From: Vibrio sp.
GTDB taxonomy: Bacteria; Pseudomonadota; Gammaproteobacteria; Enterobacterales; Vibrionaceae
NCBI GenBank assembly: GCA_028131545.1
Contig: JAOICL010000005.1
Location: 50,771-114,770 of the forward strand
Reading direction: 5' to 3'
Length of the DNA stretch: 64,000 bases
Shown here: in pieces, positions 18,896-28,153 of the stretch
How the letters are laid out: every line of letters begins with the position of its first letter
Position numbering within the stretch: the stretch's first letter is position 1
Notes under the pieces: model-generated
The model's input: only the letters and a program-made list of their open reading frames with translations
Told to the model about the DNA's origin: nothing
The model's database searches: none
Translations under genes and position numbers: made by a program

Positions 18896-19528
18896 TTACA
18901 GTTTTATATCCATTTTTTCGGCTTCTTTTAATGTTTGAAAACCGGAATAGATACGCGTAAATGTGGTAAACCAGCATAAAGCACCAAAAGTATACGCGAT
19001 GACCGCAAAAGAGTGTGGGAATAAACAGAATAAAATAAAGCACCCAATGGTCTCTGTTCCTTCCGTTAAACCTGTCATGTAATACAAGGATTTATTCTTA
19101 TAGACTGGGCTATCGATGTTTCGTTTGCTTGCCATCGTTGCAAAGGCTAAAAAACTACTTCCCGTGCCAATAAAAGCAAAGATTAAGAAAGCAGCGGCCA
19201 CGGCATTGTGCTCAGGGTTGGCTAAAGCAAAACTAAAAGGGACAAGAGAATAAAATAAAAAGTCCAAACTAATGTCTAAGAAACCACCGGCATCAGTAAT
19301 TCCTTGTCGGCGAGCGAGGGCACCATCAAGACCATCACATATTCGATTCAATACGATAAACAGTAAGGCCAAATAATAGGATTCAAAGAGTAAAGCCGGT
19401 AGGACTAAGCACCCGATAAAGAAACCAATTAACGTCGTTTGGTTGGCGGTAATACCTTTAGTATCTAAATGCTCTGCAGTACGTGCAAGAGGAGATTTAA
19501 TCAGTTTAATTGCGTAACGATCAAGCAT
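18896..19528 (-). CDS. ynjF: CDP-alcohol phosphatidyltransferase, YnjF-like
   Basis: 210 residues with about 5-6 membrane segments. The CDP-alcohol phosphotransferase signature is visible as DGLDGALARRQGITDAGG followed by D and D at proper spacing (residues ~68-90), so the metal-binding Asp residues are kept. These enzymes join an alcohol to a CDP-linked lipid at the inner membrane; the acceptor for YnjF is not known. The start overlaps the end of ynjD by 8 bases, so it is the last gene of the ynjBCDF operon. In E. coli ynjE lies between ynjD and ynjF; it is absent here. Confidence 0.82.
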   Translation of the reverse strand: MLDRYAIKLIKSPLARTAEHLDTKGITANQTTLIGFFIGCLVLPALLFESYYLALLFIVLNRICDGLDGALARRQGITDAGGFLDISLDFLFYSLVPFSFALANPEHNAVAAAFLIFAFIGTGSSFLAFATMASKRNIDSPVYKNKSLYYMTGLTEGTETIGCFILFCLFPHSFAVIAYTFGALCWFTTFTRIYSGFQTLKEAEKMDIKL

Positions 19529-20186
19529 TGTGCATTTCCTTCCATGGCCAAGTCACTAGGCTGCTGTGTGGTGGAATATCATCTAAATCATGGGTAACCA
19601 TGAGAGTTGGAATATTCGCTTTTTTTAATTGCTCAAACACCCAATCTCTAAATTGTGTCCTTAATTCCTTATCCAATTTACTAAATGGCTCATCGAGTAA
19701 GGCCATTTCTGGTTCAGCTAAAAGCATACGAATTAAACTGATACGAGCTCTTTGTCCACCTGATAACTGTTTAGGGTAATGTTCGGATAAATGATGTAAC
19801 GAAATGCTATCAAGAGCCGACATGGCTTTTTCTTTTCGATCTGACTTCTTTACTGAGTTGGGTAAAGCAAAAGCCAGGTTCTCCCATACATTCAAATGAG
19901 GGAACAATAGATCATCTTGGAAAAGGATGCCCACTTTACGATTATGTGCATCGATACTATTGATTGTTTTACCATTCAGTACGATATGGCCAGACAGTGT
20001 AAATTGCTCAGATAGGTGACCAGCAATCGCATCAAGCAGTGTCGATTTACCGCACCCGCTTGGTCCCATTAGAGATAATACACCGCCAGCCTGAATCGTT
20101 AGATTTAAGTGGCTAAATAAAGGCGTTTCAGTTTCCTTTCTGTCCTCATTTTTAATGATAGTGAGATTTTGCAGTGAGAGAGTCAT
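19521..20186 (-). CDS. ynjD: ABC transporter ATPase YnjD
   Basis: 221 residues. Walker A GPSGCGKST, signature LSGGQRARISL, Walker B LLDEPFSKLD and the switch His in VTHDLDD are all intact. It resembles ThiQ-like single-domain ATPases. It overlaps ynjC by 35 bases and ynjF by 8, implying translational coupling. It powers the YnjBC importer; the transported ligand is unknown. Confidence 0.85.
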   Translation of the reverse strand: MTLSLQNLTIIKNEDRKETETPLFSHLNLTIQAGGVLSLMGPSGCGKSTLLDAIAGHLSEQFTLSGHIVLNGKTINSIDAHNRKVGILFQDDLLFPHLNVWENLAFALPNSVKKSDRKEKAMSALDSISLHHLSEHYPKQLSGGQRARISLIRMLLAEPEMALLDEPFSKLDKELRTQFRDWVFEQLKKANIPTLMVTHDLDDIPPHSSLVTWPWKEMHNA

Positions 20187-21864
20187 TGCGGAAGAGTCCT
20201 TTAAATGAAAAATGTCGTATTTGTACTTGCAGTCGACTTAAAATAACCGCTAAGGCAAAGAAAATGAGTGGTAACGCGGCTTGGAAGAGAGCGTAGATAG
20301 CCGTTAATCGGCGATCATGTCCGCTGGTTAATGCAACGGCTTCAGTTGTAATAGTCGTGATACGTCCAGCACCTAAAGCAAGCGTAGGTAAATATTGTGA
20401 GAGACTGACACTCATCCCAATAGCGAAAGCAAATAAGACAGCAGGCAATAGAGTCGGCAATTTAACCATCCACCAGGTATACAGTGGGGATTTCCCTAAA
20501 CTTAACGAGGCTCTGGTATACCCATCATTGAAACTACGCCATGGCCCATCGAGTGCAAGATAGACGTACGGGAAAGTGAAGAATACATGAGCCCAAATAA
20601 CCCAGACCCAATAAGCGCTGCTATCGACATATAACGATGTAATTTGCATTCCGAACAACAGAGACAGTTGTGGAACGAGCATTGGAATGGCAATGACAAA
20701 ACCGGGTAGGTGTAATTTGTGCTTAATGCGATATTCATGGGCAATCAAAGCCAAAACCAGCGCAATCGTAGCACTCATTAGTGCTAGGTTTAGTGATGTT
20801 GTAATGACGTCAAAGACACTAGACCATTCTCTTTCCCAAAAGCGAGAAGTGTAGCGAGAGGGTAATAGGTCAGGGAATCGCCAACGATGGGTAAAACTCC
20901 AAAGAATAAGAATTGGCAACATTAAAGCAGCAATGATCGCTATCGCATTAAAGGCAGTTTTTCCAGGTAGAGCAATCCCTTTTCGACCAGAGAACTGCCA
21001 ATGGTTGATTCTTTTTACGATGAGCCACTCAATAATTTTAACTGAATTAATTAAAATAACGGCTAGGCCAAATAAAACCATTGCACCAGCCGCCGCACGT
21101 GGAAGCAAGGTTAAATCAGGGTCGCTAAACCATTGCCACACCAATACAGCAAGTGTGGGTGGGTTTGTCGGACCTAAGATTAAAGGCACATCAACAACCG
21201 ATACCGCAAAGGCAATAACGGCTAATAGAGGGAATCGTATTTTGGATAGCCATTGAGGGAAGACACACTTCCACCATGTCTGTGCTTTCGAATAGCCTAA
21301 TGAGCTACTGACTTTTTCTATTTGTTCAATATTGAGTTGCTGTAAGACAGGAATACTCATTAATAATAAAAAAGGTACTTCCTTGATAGCCAGCATTAGA
21401 GTTAACCCGAGAGCATACGGATCTTTAATCAATAAAGCAGCATCAATGGTGCTACTGTGTGTACTTGCATAATCAGCAATTTGCTCAGCCCCTCGAGCAA
21501 CTAAGCCCGTTGGAGAAAACAAAAACGCAAAGCCAATAGCGAATGCGACATGAGGCATTGATAATAAAGGGGATAATAAGGCCTCTATTTTCTTCCAGGC
21601 AGAGGTGCCCCAAGCCGATTGCAGTATCGAAAAGCTAATCAAACACGCTAAATAACAACTAATAAGCGCCGAAAGTAACGTTAATGTTATTGATGTGCCA
21701 ATACCATGCCATGAAAAAACTTGATGGAATCCCAACAATGAAAATTCATATGAATTGATTGCTGGAATAAACCCGAAAGAAGAAATCGCAACGCCAGCTA
21801 ACCCCGGTAGGGTGGGTAAAATACACAATAATAGGACGAAAAAGTAACCCAGTTTTAAACGCAT
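20152..21864 (-). CDS. ynjC: ABC transporter fused permease YnjC
   Basis: 570 residues, long enough for two fused permease halves, each with about 6 membrane segments. EAA-loop-like motifs occur in both halves (VSSLGYSKAQTWWKCVFPQW near 190-210, ASLSLGKSPLYTWWMVKLP near 450-470). This matches E. coli YnjC (511 residues) and ThiP-like transporters. The neighbouring binding protein and ATPase complete the system. A regulatory TPP motif was looked for upstream of the operon and not seen. Confidence 0.85.
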   Translation of the reverse strand: MRLKLGYFFVLLLCILPTLPGLAGVAISSFGFIPAINSYEFSLLGFHQVFSWHGIGTSITLTLLSALISCYLACLISFSILQSAWGTSAWKKIEALLSPLLSMPHVAFAIGFAFLFSPTGLVARGAEQIADYASTHSSTIDAALLIKDPYALGLTLMLAIKEVPFLLLMSIPVLQQLNIEQIEKVSSSLGYSKAQTWWKCVFPQWLSKIRFPLLAVIAFAVSVVDVPLILGPTNPPTLAVLVWQWFSDPDLTLLPRAAAGAMVLFGLAVILINSVKIIEWLIVKRINHWQFSGRKGIALPGKTAFNAIAIIAALMLPILILWSFTHRWRFPDLLPSRYTSRFWEREWSSVFDVITTSLNLALMSATIALVLALIAHEYRIKHKLHLPGFVIAIPMLVPQLSLLFGMQITSLYVDSSAYWVWVIWAHVFFTFPYVYLALDGPWRSFNDGYTRASLSLGKSPLYTWWMVKLPTLLPAVLFAFAIGMSVSLSQYLPTLALGAGRITTITTEAVALTSGHDRRLTAIYALFQAALPLIFFALAVILSRLQVQIRHFSFKGLFRNDSLTAKSHYH

Positions 21865-21866
21865 AA

Positions 21867-23027
21867 CTATTTACCGTAACGAGAAAGCCATTCTTTCTCT
21901 AAGGCAGCTTGCCAAGTAGGATGGGGTTCCGCCAATGAAGGGTATGCTTCCGATTGACTTGCACTGCCTGTTAATGCTGACTTAACAAGCACGGATGGGT
22001 CTCCCCAGATTGCGGAATCACCTTTACGAGATTGAGCTTCTGGGCTTAATAAAAAATCGATCGCGACCAGTGCACCGGCTTTCGCATTAGCATTCCAAGG
22101 GATGGCTAAAAAGTGAATGTTTGATAATGCACCACCTTCAAAAGCGTATGCTTTGGTTGTGTCTAATAACGATCCATTTTCTTGAGCAGAATAAACTGCA
22201 TTCGGGTTAAAAGTAATGGCGATGTCCAGTTGTTCATCATCGAGTAGTTGAATCGTTTCGTTTGTACCTGATGGAAATTGCTTACCACCTCGCCAAGCGA
22301 CTTGATGAAAGTTATCTAAGTACTCCCACAATGGCATTGTTAACTTGCTAAATAAAGCGGGCTCGACAGGTTGAGATAACCGCGGGTCATTATTTGAGAG
22401 TTCAATGAGCAGGGCTTTTAAAAAGCTGGTTCCATGAAACTCTGGTGGCTTAGGGTAACTCAAACGATTTGGGTTCGCTTTTGCGTAATTCAGATACTCA
22501 GTGAAATTCTTCGGTGGATTAGGGAGTGTCTCTGAGTCATGGATGAACACAAGTTGACCCACACCCCAGGGTGCTTCAAGACCATTAACAGGCTCGGAGA
22601 AATCCGTATCAATCGGTAATGTTTTATCAACATAAGTCCAATTAGGCAGAGAGTCAGTAAAAGGGCCAAATAAGAGATCATTGTCTTTCATGGATTTAAA
22701 ATTTTCACCATTAATCCAAACCAGATCCACGCTGCCTTTTTCATCTTTTCCTGCGGCTTTTTCAGCAAGTAAGCGTGTGGTTGATTCTGCAATGTCAGAT
22801 ACCTTAATATGATTTAAGGTGACACTGTAACGAGATTCAAGTTCTTTACCGGCCCATTTAAGGTAATTATTGATTTCAGGGCTTCCTCCCCAAGCATGAA
22901 AGTAGACTTCTTGTCCTTGAGCTTCAGTTTTGACTTTGTTCCAGTCAACAGGAGAGGGGGAGTTTGATGCTGTAACGGAAAATGATGCAGCTAGGGCTAT
23001 TGCTATGCTTAACGTGTTTATTTTCAT
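21867..23027 (-). CDS. ynjB: periplasmic substrate-binding protein YnjB
   Basis: 386 residues with a Sec signal peptide (MKINTLSIAIALAASFSVTA). The mature sequence fits YnjB-type family binding proteins: VYFHAWGGSPEINNYLKW near the start and APWGVGQLVFIHD in the middle. It is the first gene of the operon, two bases from ynjC. A TATAAT-like -10 box is present on the minus strand (23125-23130), about 100 bases upstream. Ligand unknown; thiamine-, iron- or spermidine-type ligands are possible by fold. Confidence 0.85.
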   Translation of the reverse strand: MKINTLSIAIALAASFSVTASNSPSPVDWNKVKTEAQGQEVYFHAWGGSPEINNYLKWAGKELESRYSVTLNHIKVSDIAESTTRLLAEKAAGKDEKGSVDLVWINGENFKSMKDNDLLFGPFTDSLPNWTYVDKTLPIDTDFSEPVNGLEAPWGVGQLVFIHDSETLPNPPKNFTEYLNYAKANPNRLSYPKPPEFHGTSFLKALLIELSNNDPRLSQPVEPALFSKLTMPLWEYLDNFHQVAWRGGKQFPSGTNETIQLLDDEQLDIAITFNPNAVYSAQENGSLLDTTKAYAFEGGALSNIHFLAIPWNANAKAGALVAIDFLLSPEAQSRKGDSAIWGDPSVLVKSALTGSASQSEAYPSLAEPHPTWQAALEKEWLSRYGK

Positions 23028-23308
23028 AATGCTATCCTTAGTCTATAACCCCTATATGATGAGAAACACAAAAACACGAGGGGACGAAATACGCTTGTTT
23101 TCAGCGTTGAATTCACGCTCGCCCATTATAGCATATAATGAAAGATATACTTTTTGTATGCGTTTGTTTTTATATATACGTGATCTGTGCCTCACTGTTT
23201 GGTGGGTTAGCCAATAATGTAATCAGATATGTACGTAACTTTCAGTAAAAGACCCAGTGTAAAAAGAAAAAATTTCAAAATATTGGGGTAAATTGTAAAA
23301 GGAGTCGT

Positions 23309-23596
23309 ATGGAACAGCTCGATTTTTTTGAAGTGATTAATCCCTGTGTTGGAATATGTCAAAATGATTCCAAGGGATACTGTATGGGGTGCATGAGAAA
23401 GCGTAATGAAAGGTTCGATTGGAATCAATATACAAACGCACAAAAATTGTATGTTATCAAACTATGCCGACAGCGATACATAAGAAGTAAACAAGGGTCG
23501 TACAAAGAAGTGTATCAAGGTAAGTCTAAAGTAAAACACGAGAGCACTAAAGAGGAAGCATCAGGGCAACTTCCTCAACAAGCATCATTATTTTAG
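23309..23596 (+). CDS. DUF1289 small cysteine-rich protein
   Basis: 95 residues. The N-terminal part has the DUF1289 pattern INPCVGICQND..GYCMGCMRKRNE, four Cys likely to bind a metal or Fe-S cluster. The C-terminal third is Lys/Ser/Gln-rich and low complexity. The start at 23309 is preceded by AAAAGGAG. Function of the family is unknown. Confidence 0.78.
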   Translation: MEQLDFFEVINPCVGICQNDSKGYCMGCMRKRNERFDWNQYTNAQKLYVIKLCRQRYIRSKQGSYKEVYQGKSKVKHESTKEEASGQLPQQASLF

Positions 23597-23606
23597 CGAT
23601 AAATTG

Positions 23607-23819
23607 TTATTTCATTCCCCATTTATTACTGACCCAGCCACCTGCACTATCATCAAAGTGAACATCGGGGAAGCGATGATCTTTTAAGGATTCAGTATCT
23701 TCCGTTTTATCGTCTAATAAGTGTTTAATTCGCTCTGCCATAGGATTGTGCTCTTGTTGTTTTTTATGAGCGATATTTTTAATCATCTGTAAGCGGTAGC
23801 TATTCGAGTTGCGTTTCAT
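23607..23819 (-). CDS. small uncharacterised basic protein
   Basis: 70 residues, basic N-terminal half (MKRNSNSYRLQMIKNIAHKK) and an acidic/aromatic C-terminal half ending DDSAGGWVSNKWGMK. Soluble; no recognised domain. It is convergent with the DUF1289 gene, 10 bases apart. A well-formed frame with no overlap supports it being real. Confidence 0.5.
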   Translation of the reverse strand: MKRNSNSYRLQMIKNIAHKKQQEHNPMAERIKHLLDDKTEDTESLKDHRFPDVHFDDSAGGWVSNKWGMK

Positions 23820-24170
23820 GATGAAGTCCTATGGTGTTGTGAACGATATGAGAAATGTAGTGCCTAGATCGCCGTTTTTCCACTTTTTAAAAGGATAAAA
23901 ATAAGGACGTTTAACACGCTACTGGCTAATTGATTGATTCCATTTAATATAACTCATGGCTCATATCAATAGATTAAGAACCTATATATATGACTATTTT
24001 GAACTATTGTATGGCGACGATTTCCGATGAATAACTCAGGGGCAGTAGGTTAAAAACAAGCAACTAAGAGTATGGATAATAGCTAACGTGAAAAGTTGCA
24101 CTTTATATTATGAAATGATAGTATTCGCCGTCGCTTTGTTTTGGATGTTACGTAAAGCAAAGTACTGTTT

Positions 24171-24223
24171 TAGTAAGGTCGCATTACTAGACACTAGCCA
24201 CTATCAATGAAGACATTGATAGT
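24171..24223 (+). promoter_or_regulatory. structured 5' leader of rplY
   Basis: The 435 bases between 23820 and 24254 contain no gene. The last part folds: TAGTA (24171-24175) pairs with TACTA (24185-24189), then a 10-bp stem ACTATCAATG/CATTGATAGT with an AAGA loop (24200-24223), 31 bases before the start codon. A further CTTTG/CAAAG pairing lies just upstream (about 24134-24162). Autoregulatory leaders have been proposed for L25 genes in Gammaproteobacteria; assignment here is inference. The rest of the gap shows nothing I can name. Confidence 0.45.
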
Positions 24224-24254
24224 TTCATTAATACAAAATTTAGAGAGTCATACT

Positions 24255-24533
24255 ATGAAATTTGAAGCAGTAGTACGTACTGAACTAGGTAAAGGTGCGA
24301 GCCGCCGCCTACGTCATGCTGGTCAATTCCCTGCTATCGTTTACGGCGGTGAAGCTGCACCTGTATCAATCGCGCTAGCGCACCACATTGTTATCAACCA
24401 AATGGATAAGCCTGAGTTCTACGAAGTTATTACTCTAGTTATCGATGGTGTTGAAGTTAAAGTGAAGCCACAAGATGTTCAACGTCACGCTTACAAGCCA
24501 AAAGTTGAGCACATGGACTTCATCCGTATCTAA
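24255..24533 (+). CDS. rplY: 50S ribosomal protein L25
   Basis: 92 residues from ATG 24255; the frame extends upstream to 24207 but the conserved N-terminus [20 protein letters not shown] fixes the start. It covers the whole single-domain L25 fold ([25 protein letters not shown]). L25 binds 5S rRNA at loop E in the large subunit. Monocistronic, with leader hairpins upstream and a strong terminator downstream. Confidence 0.97.
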   Translation: MKFEAVVRTELGKGASRRLRHAGQFPAIVYGGEAAPVSIALAHHIVINQMDKPEFYEVITLVIDGVEVKVKPQDVQRHAYKPKVEHMDFIRI

Positions 24534-24615
24534 TTCTTTTTACCAAAGAATTATCTTCGGATAACCTTTTGCATACAGATTAGCGGCTTTACCATCCGTC
24601 ATATCTAAAAGTTTA

Positions 24616-24646
24616 GAAAGCCCGATGCTACCAACATCGGGCTTTC
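24616..24646 (+). terminator. terminator after rplY
   Basis: A perfect 12-bp stem GAAAGCCCGATG / CATCGGGCTTTC with a 7-base loop; the T tract is modest. It separates rplY from the convergent RpiR-type gene. Confidence 0.8.
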
Positions 24647-24706
24647 GCCTTTCTGGTACTTTACGATTATTTTTCTACTAATATTAAATCTTTGCTAATT
24701 TGCTCA

Positions 24707-25363
24707 TTATGAACTTGGTGAGAGTAAGGTTTTGCCTAATTGATCAATAATACTGAGTGTTTTTATCTGTGACTCTCGATTATATAGAGACACCCCATCG
24801 ATATTTCCTTCCATAACGATTGTCTTATGACAAAAGCTCGCTAAAGTTGAGCCTTCCCTTGTTATACCGAGTACCTTTAAGCCTTTACGCTTTGCATTGT
24901 GCGCCATATTCACGACGGCATCGGTTTCTCCTGACTGACTGATAAGGAATAGCGTGCCGGCATGAACTTGTCCTAATTGGTGAATATCAGTGATCATTAG
25001 GTGGGGGACATTGGTGAGGGATAAGAATCGCGATAAATAAGAGGCACTGACAATCGATGCTCCTCGAGAATAAAGATAAACCACGCGTGACCCTTTTAGA
25101 ATAGAAGTGAATGATGAAAAATGGTCATCGATAGGTAGGGTAACGGGCTTGTTTTTATTGATTTGTGTCGTCAAATCCCCCGCTAGTTTGTAACGAAGCT
25201 CAGTATAACTCACATACCCCATCTTTTTGCATACACGGTTGACAGAGGTCGTCGTACTCATAGCATGCGCTGCGATTTCTTTTGATGGCGTGCTAGGCAG
25301 ATCTAGAGCATGAGCAATTAAGTACTCATAAATAATTCTTTCTGTGCCTTTAAATGTATTCAT
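24707..25363 (-). CDS. MurR/RpiR-family transcriptional regulator
   Basis: 218 residues. An N-terminal HTH_6 domain (~1-70, with STTTSVNRVCKKMGYVSYTELR as the recognition region) is followed by a SIS phosphosugar-binding domain (~90-215, LFLISQSGETDAVVNMA). RpiR proteins usually sense phosphosugars and control sugar catabolic genes. Here the divergent neighbours are cytochromes; the nearest sugar operon starts about 3 kb away at 28.5 kb, so that operon is a possible target. Confidence 0.85.
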   Translation of the reverse strand: MNTFKGTERIIYEYLIAHALDLPSTPSKEIAAHAMSTTTSVNRVCKKMGYVSYTELRYKLAGDLTTQINKNKPVTLPIDDHFSSFTSILKGSRVVYLYSRGASIVSASYLSRFLSLTNVPHLMITDIHQLGQVHAGTLFLISQSGETDAVVNMAHNAKRKGLKVLGITREGSTLASFCHKTIVMEGNIDGVSLYNRESQIKTLSIIDQLGKTLLSPSS

Positions 25364-25519
25364 AATAGAGTCTTTATCGTGTTGTTAGGGTGGAACCTTG
25401 TATCATCAAGTGAACTGATAATAGATTCACAGTTTATTTGTATCATTACTTCAGGTTAAAGCGTTATATAGTCTATATTTATATCATTAATTTTGTCTTA
25501 AGTTTAGGTAATCCTGACG

Positions 25520-26137
25520 ATGAATGTTAAGAGTAATTTACTGTTATTAAGTGGTGTATTCACTTTTATTACAGCACCCAGCTATGCTGATACGATTCCC
25601 ATGGAAGCAAAAACGTGTACCACTTGTCATGGTGCTGAGGGTTTAGGTACTGCCAAATTGGCGCCCATGTTAGCCGGTCTGAATGCAGATTATATAGAAA
25701 AGCAACTAGAACTGTTTCGAAGTGGGGAGCGAAAGAACCCACTGATGGCGATGGAAGCCGGGAAACTCGATACAAAAGAAAAACGCGAAGCCGTTGCAAC
25801 CTACTTTTCGTCACTACCGACGTATGAGTTTCATAATTTAGAAAAAAGAGGGGATGCGGCTGATATTCAAACAGCGGCTCGAAAATTAGTTTACCAAGGT
25901 GATTGGGAAAGAGACATTCCAGCCTGTGCTACTTGTCATGGAGCGAGCGGTATGGGAGTCGGGCCATTCCCTCGATTAGCCAGTCAACATGCAGACTATA
26001 TAGCAAATCAATTAAATGCTTGGAAGAATGGTACCCGAAAAGGTGATGATTTGAATATGATGGAAAACATTGCAAGTAAGCTGACAAATGAAGAGATTCA
26101 ACAACTCTCTTATTACTTTGCATCTTTCCGCTACTAA
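25520..26137 (+). CDS. tsdB: diheme cytochrome c4-like protein, TsdB-like
   Basis: 205 residues with a Sec signal peptide ending near SYA. Two cytochrome c domains, each with a heme motif: CTTCH (~32) and CATCH (~136), and Met-containing later segments (NPLMAMEAGKL, NMMENIASKL) that could supply axial ligands. It precedes a TsdA-like gene by 16 bases; TsdB is the diheme electron acceptor of thiosulfate dehydrogenase, so the partner role is likely. A GTGAA-N11-TTCAC inverted repeat lies upstream at 25410-25430. The alternative is a general cytochrome c4. Confidence 0.75.
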   Translation: MNVKSNLLLLSGVFTFITAPSYADTIPMEAKTCTTCHGAEGLGTAKLAPMLAGLNADYIEKQLELFRSGERKNPLMAMEAGKLDTKEKREAVATYFSSLPTYEFHNLEKRGDAADIQTAARKLVYQGDWERDIPACATCHGASGMGVGPFPRLASQHADYIANQLNAWKNGTRKGDDLNMMENIASKLTNEEIQQLSYYFASFRY

Positions 26138-26153
26138 TTCAGAGGCAGTATTC

Positions 26154-27200
26154 ATGAACTTTTTAAAAAACTCTTTAGTGTGTGCTTTCGTTATGTCTTT
26201 TGGGGTCACTCAGGCTGAAACTGAATTGCCAGATAGGCAAGCAGAATTACCCGCAGTAGAAAAAAACCAAGAACACAAATACTTGAAGCCAAGATCATTA
26301 ACCACAATTGGTAATAGTGAATTTGGGCAAAAAGTAAAATATGGTTATTCACTTTTTGTTGACTCCCAACAGATGCGTGGAAAGTTCGTAGGTAATGAAC
26401 AAAATTGTGTAAATTGTCATATGGAGGCCGGTCGAAAAGCCAATGCAGCACCATTATGGGGTGCTTTTATGGCCTATCCGGCTTATCGTAAAAAGAATGA
26501 TAAAGTAAACAGCTATGCTGAACGAATCCAAGGGTGTTTCACTTACTCAATGAACGGTAAAGCACCGGATGAGATCTCACCAGAGATGGTGGCGTTAGCA
26601 GCGTATTCTTACTGGTTGGCGATGAGTGGATTGATGGATAAACATGGTCTTGAAGCTGAACCCGTACCTGAAGTGGCAATCAAAGACATTTTAGAAGGAG
26701 GAAAATCAGAAAGCTTCCCATTCCCTGATAAAATAAAACAAGCTTTACCAGTGGATGAACGATCCAAGCTAGCCGGTCGAGGGTATCCTAAAATTCCAAA
26801 TCCGCCTAAAGAGCCTTCTCCTCAGCGAGGTGAGAACATATATAAAGAGAATTGTGCAACGTGTCATGCCGCAGATGGATTAGGATTACACGATGCTGAT
26901 GGTTATGCGTATATTCCACCATTATGGGGACCTCAGGCGTATAACTGGGGGGCAGGTATGCATCGAGTTAATACAGCCGCCTATTTCATTTATGAAAATA
27001 TGCCATTAGGTAAAAGTATTCAATTATCACAACAAGATGCTTGGGACGTTGCCTCCTATATAAATAGTCATGAACGCCCTCAGGACCCACGCTTTAAAGG
27101 TAATTTAAAAGAAACGGCAGGGAAGTACCATAATCATCAAGGATATTATAATAAAGATCCGCACGGTGCTGGTAAGCCCTTAGGTAGTTCTGCGTACTAG
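26154..27200 (+). CDS. tsdA: thiosulfate dehydrogenase / tetrathionate reductase TsdA-like
   Basis: 348 residues from ATG 26154 with a Sec signal peptide (MNFLKNSLVCAFVMSFGVTQA). Two heme motifs: CVNCH (~85) and CATCH (~235). The stretch GPLWGAF-like APLWGAFMAYPAYRKKND and then RIQGCFTYSMNG (~124-135) matches TsdA, where the Cys of this segment is the unusual axial ligand of the active-site heme. TsdA interconverts thiosulfate and tetrathionate in the periplasm. The preceding diheme cytochrome completes a TsdBA pair. Reaction direction cannot be judged. Confidence 0.8.
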   Translation: MNFLKNSLVCAFVMSFGVTQAETELPDRQAELPAVEKNQEHKYLKPRSLTTIGNSEFGQKVKYGYSLFVDSQQMRGKFVGNEQNCVNCHMEAGRKANAAPLWGAFMAYPAYRKKNDKVNSYAERIQGCFTYSMNGKAPDEISPEMVALAAYSYWLAMSGLMDKHGLEAEPVPEVAIKDILEGGKSESFPFPDKIKQALPVDERSKLAGRGYPKIPNPPKEPSPQRGENIYKENCATCHAADGLGLHDADGYAYIPPLWGPQAYNWGAGMHRVNTAAYFIYENMPLGKSIQLSQQDAWDVASYINSHERPQDPRFKGNLKETAGKYHNHQGYYNKDPHGAGKPLGSSAY

Positions 27201-27244
27201 TCGTATTATCAGCGTTAGTCGTATTAATAGTGAAACTCGAAGAT

Positions 27245-27271
27245 AAAAAAGGGCTTAATTGCCCTTTTTTT
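27245..27271 (+). terminator. terminator after tsdA
   Basis: A 10-bp stem AAAAAAGGGC / GCCCTTTTTT with a 6-base loop, ending in a T-run. Confidence 0.85.
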
Positions 27272-27330
27272 ATTTTTGGCTTTTACAAATATGGTAAAAT
27301 TCTAAAAAATAATGATAGATTGAAGTGATT

Positions 27331-27903
27331 ATGTTAAGCGAAACCCTGTTTATTTTTCTTATTATTACATTAGCTGAAATGGGTGATAAGAGTCAGTTAG
27401 TCTGTATGACATTAGCAGCTAAACACAAGACAAGAGGTGTCCTTTATGGAGCTATTGCCGCTTTTCTTGTCTTGAATACCATTGCAGTGCTGGTCGGAAG
27501 TGCTATTTCATCAAGTATTCCTACGGAGTGGGTGACGTTGGTTGCTGCGATTCTGTTTACTGGATTTGGTTTACATTCATTGTTGACTAAAGAAGAGGAT
27601 GACGATGTCTGTGAAGAAGAGTTGGAGAAAAAACAAAAAAGTATTTTTTTAACGAGCTTTCTTCTGATTTTTGTTGCTGAGTTAGGAGATAAAACCCAGC
27701 TCGCAGTTGCTACAATGAGTACGACTCAATCTTCTATTATCGTATGGGTAGGCGCGTCTTTAGCATTAATTTTTACAAGTGTTATTGGTGTGTATGCTGG
27801 GCAGACCTGGTTATCTAAAATCAACACGGGTTTATTGAATCGTTTAAGTGGTGTATTTTTCTTGTTAGTCGCCGTTTCTTTGTTGTACCGCATCATGGCT
27901 TAG
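27331..27903 (+). CDS. mneA: GDT1/UPF0016 manganese exporter, MneA-like
   Basis: 190 residues from ATG 27331 (a GTG six bases earlier is possible). Six membrane segments, with the two family motifs AEMGDKSQL (N-terminal half) and AELGDKTQL (C-terminal half), separated by an acidic loop (EEDDDVCEEELE). Members export Mn2+, shown for MneA of Vibrio cholerae and TMEM165/Gdt1 in eukaryotes. It stands alone after the tsdA terminator. No manganese riboswitch fits in the ~60 bases between that terminator and the start. Confidence 0.85.
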   Translation: MLSETLFIFLIITLAEMGDKSQLVCMTLAAKHKTRGVLYGAIAAFLVLNTIAVLVGSAISSSIPTEWVTLVAAILFTGFGLHSLLTKEEDDDVCEEELEKKQKSIFLTSFLLIFVAELGDKTQLAVATMSTTQSSIIVWVGASLALIFTSVIGVYAGQTWLSKINTGLLNRLSGVFFLLVAVSLLYRIMA

Positions 27904-28042
27904 TGTCGTTTTTATTTTGTAACTTATTCTTTAACTTATTTTTTAAAAAAGAACCCTATATTCTTTGTAACAGAGTTATGTGCTTTTATGTAAAAGAATG
28001 ATGTATTCTGTTAAAAAATAAGTAGCAGATTATAGAACTGAA

Positions 28043-28083
28043 AAATCCGAAGTGTATTGCTAAAAGCATACGACTTCGGATTT
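28043..28083 (-). terminator. terminator downstream of a 30-residue ORF
   Basis: AAATCCGAAGT (28043-28053) pairs with ACTTCGGATTT (28073-28083). Read on the minus strand the stem is followed by five T residues, placing it at the end of the small minus-strand gene at 28154. The 27904-28042 stretch shows nothing else. Confidence 0.7.
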
Positions 28084-28153
28084 CATTTTGTTACTCTTAA
28101 GTAACAATAGCTGTGTAGCTAGAATATCAAGTGAACATCATGTTTATTTGATA

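Noticed and set aside
20933..21256. Plus-strand frame of 107 codons inside ynjC
   Set aside because: It is antisense to a conserved permease and shows only basic low-complexity sequence.
23028..23308. TPP riboswitch before ynjB, since YnjBCD resembles thiamine importers
   Set aside because: The CUGAGA and ACCUGAUCUGG motifs are absent.
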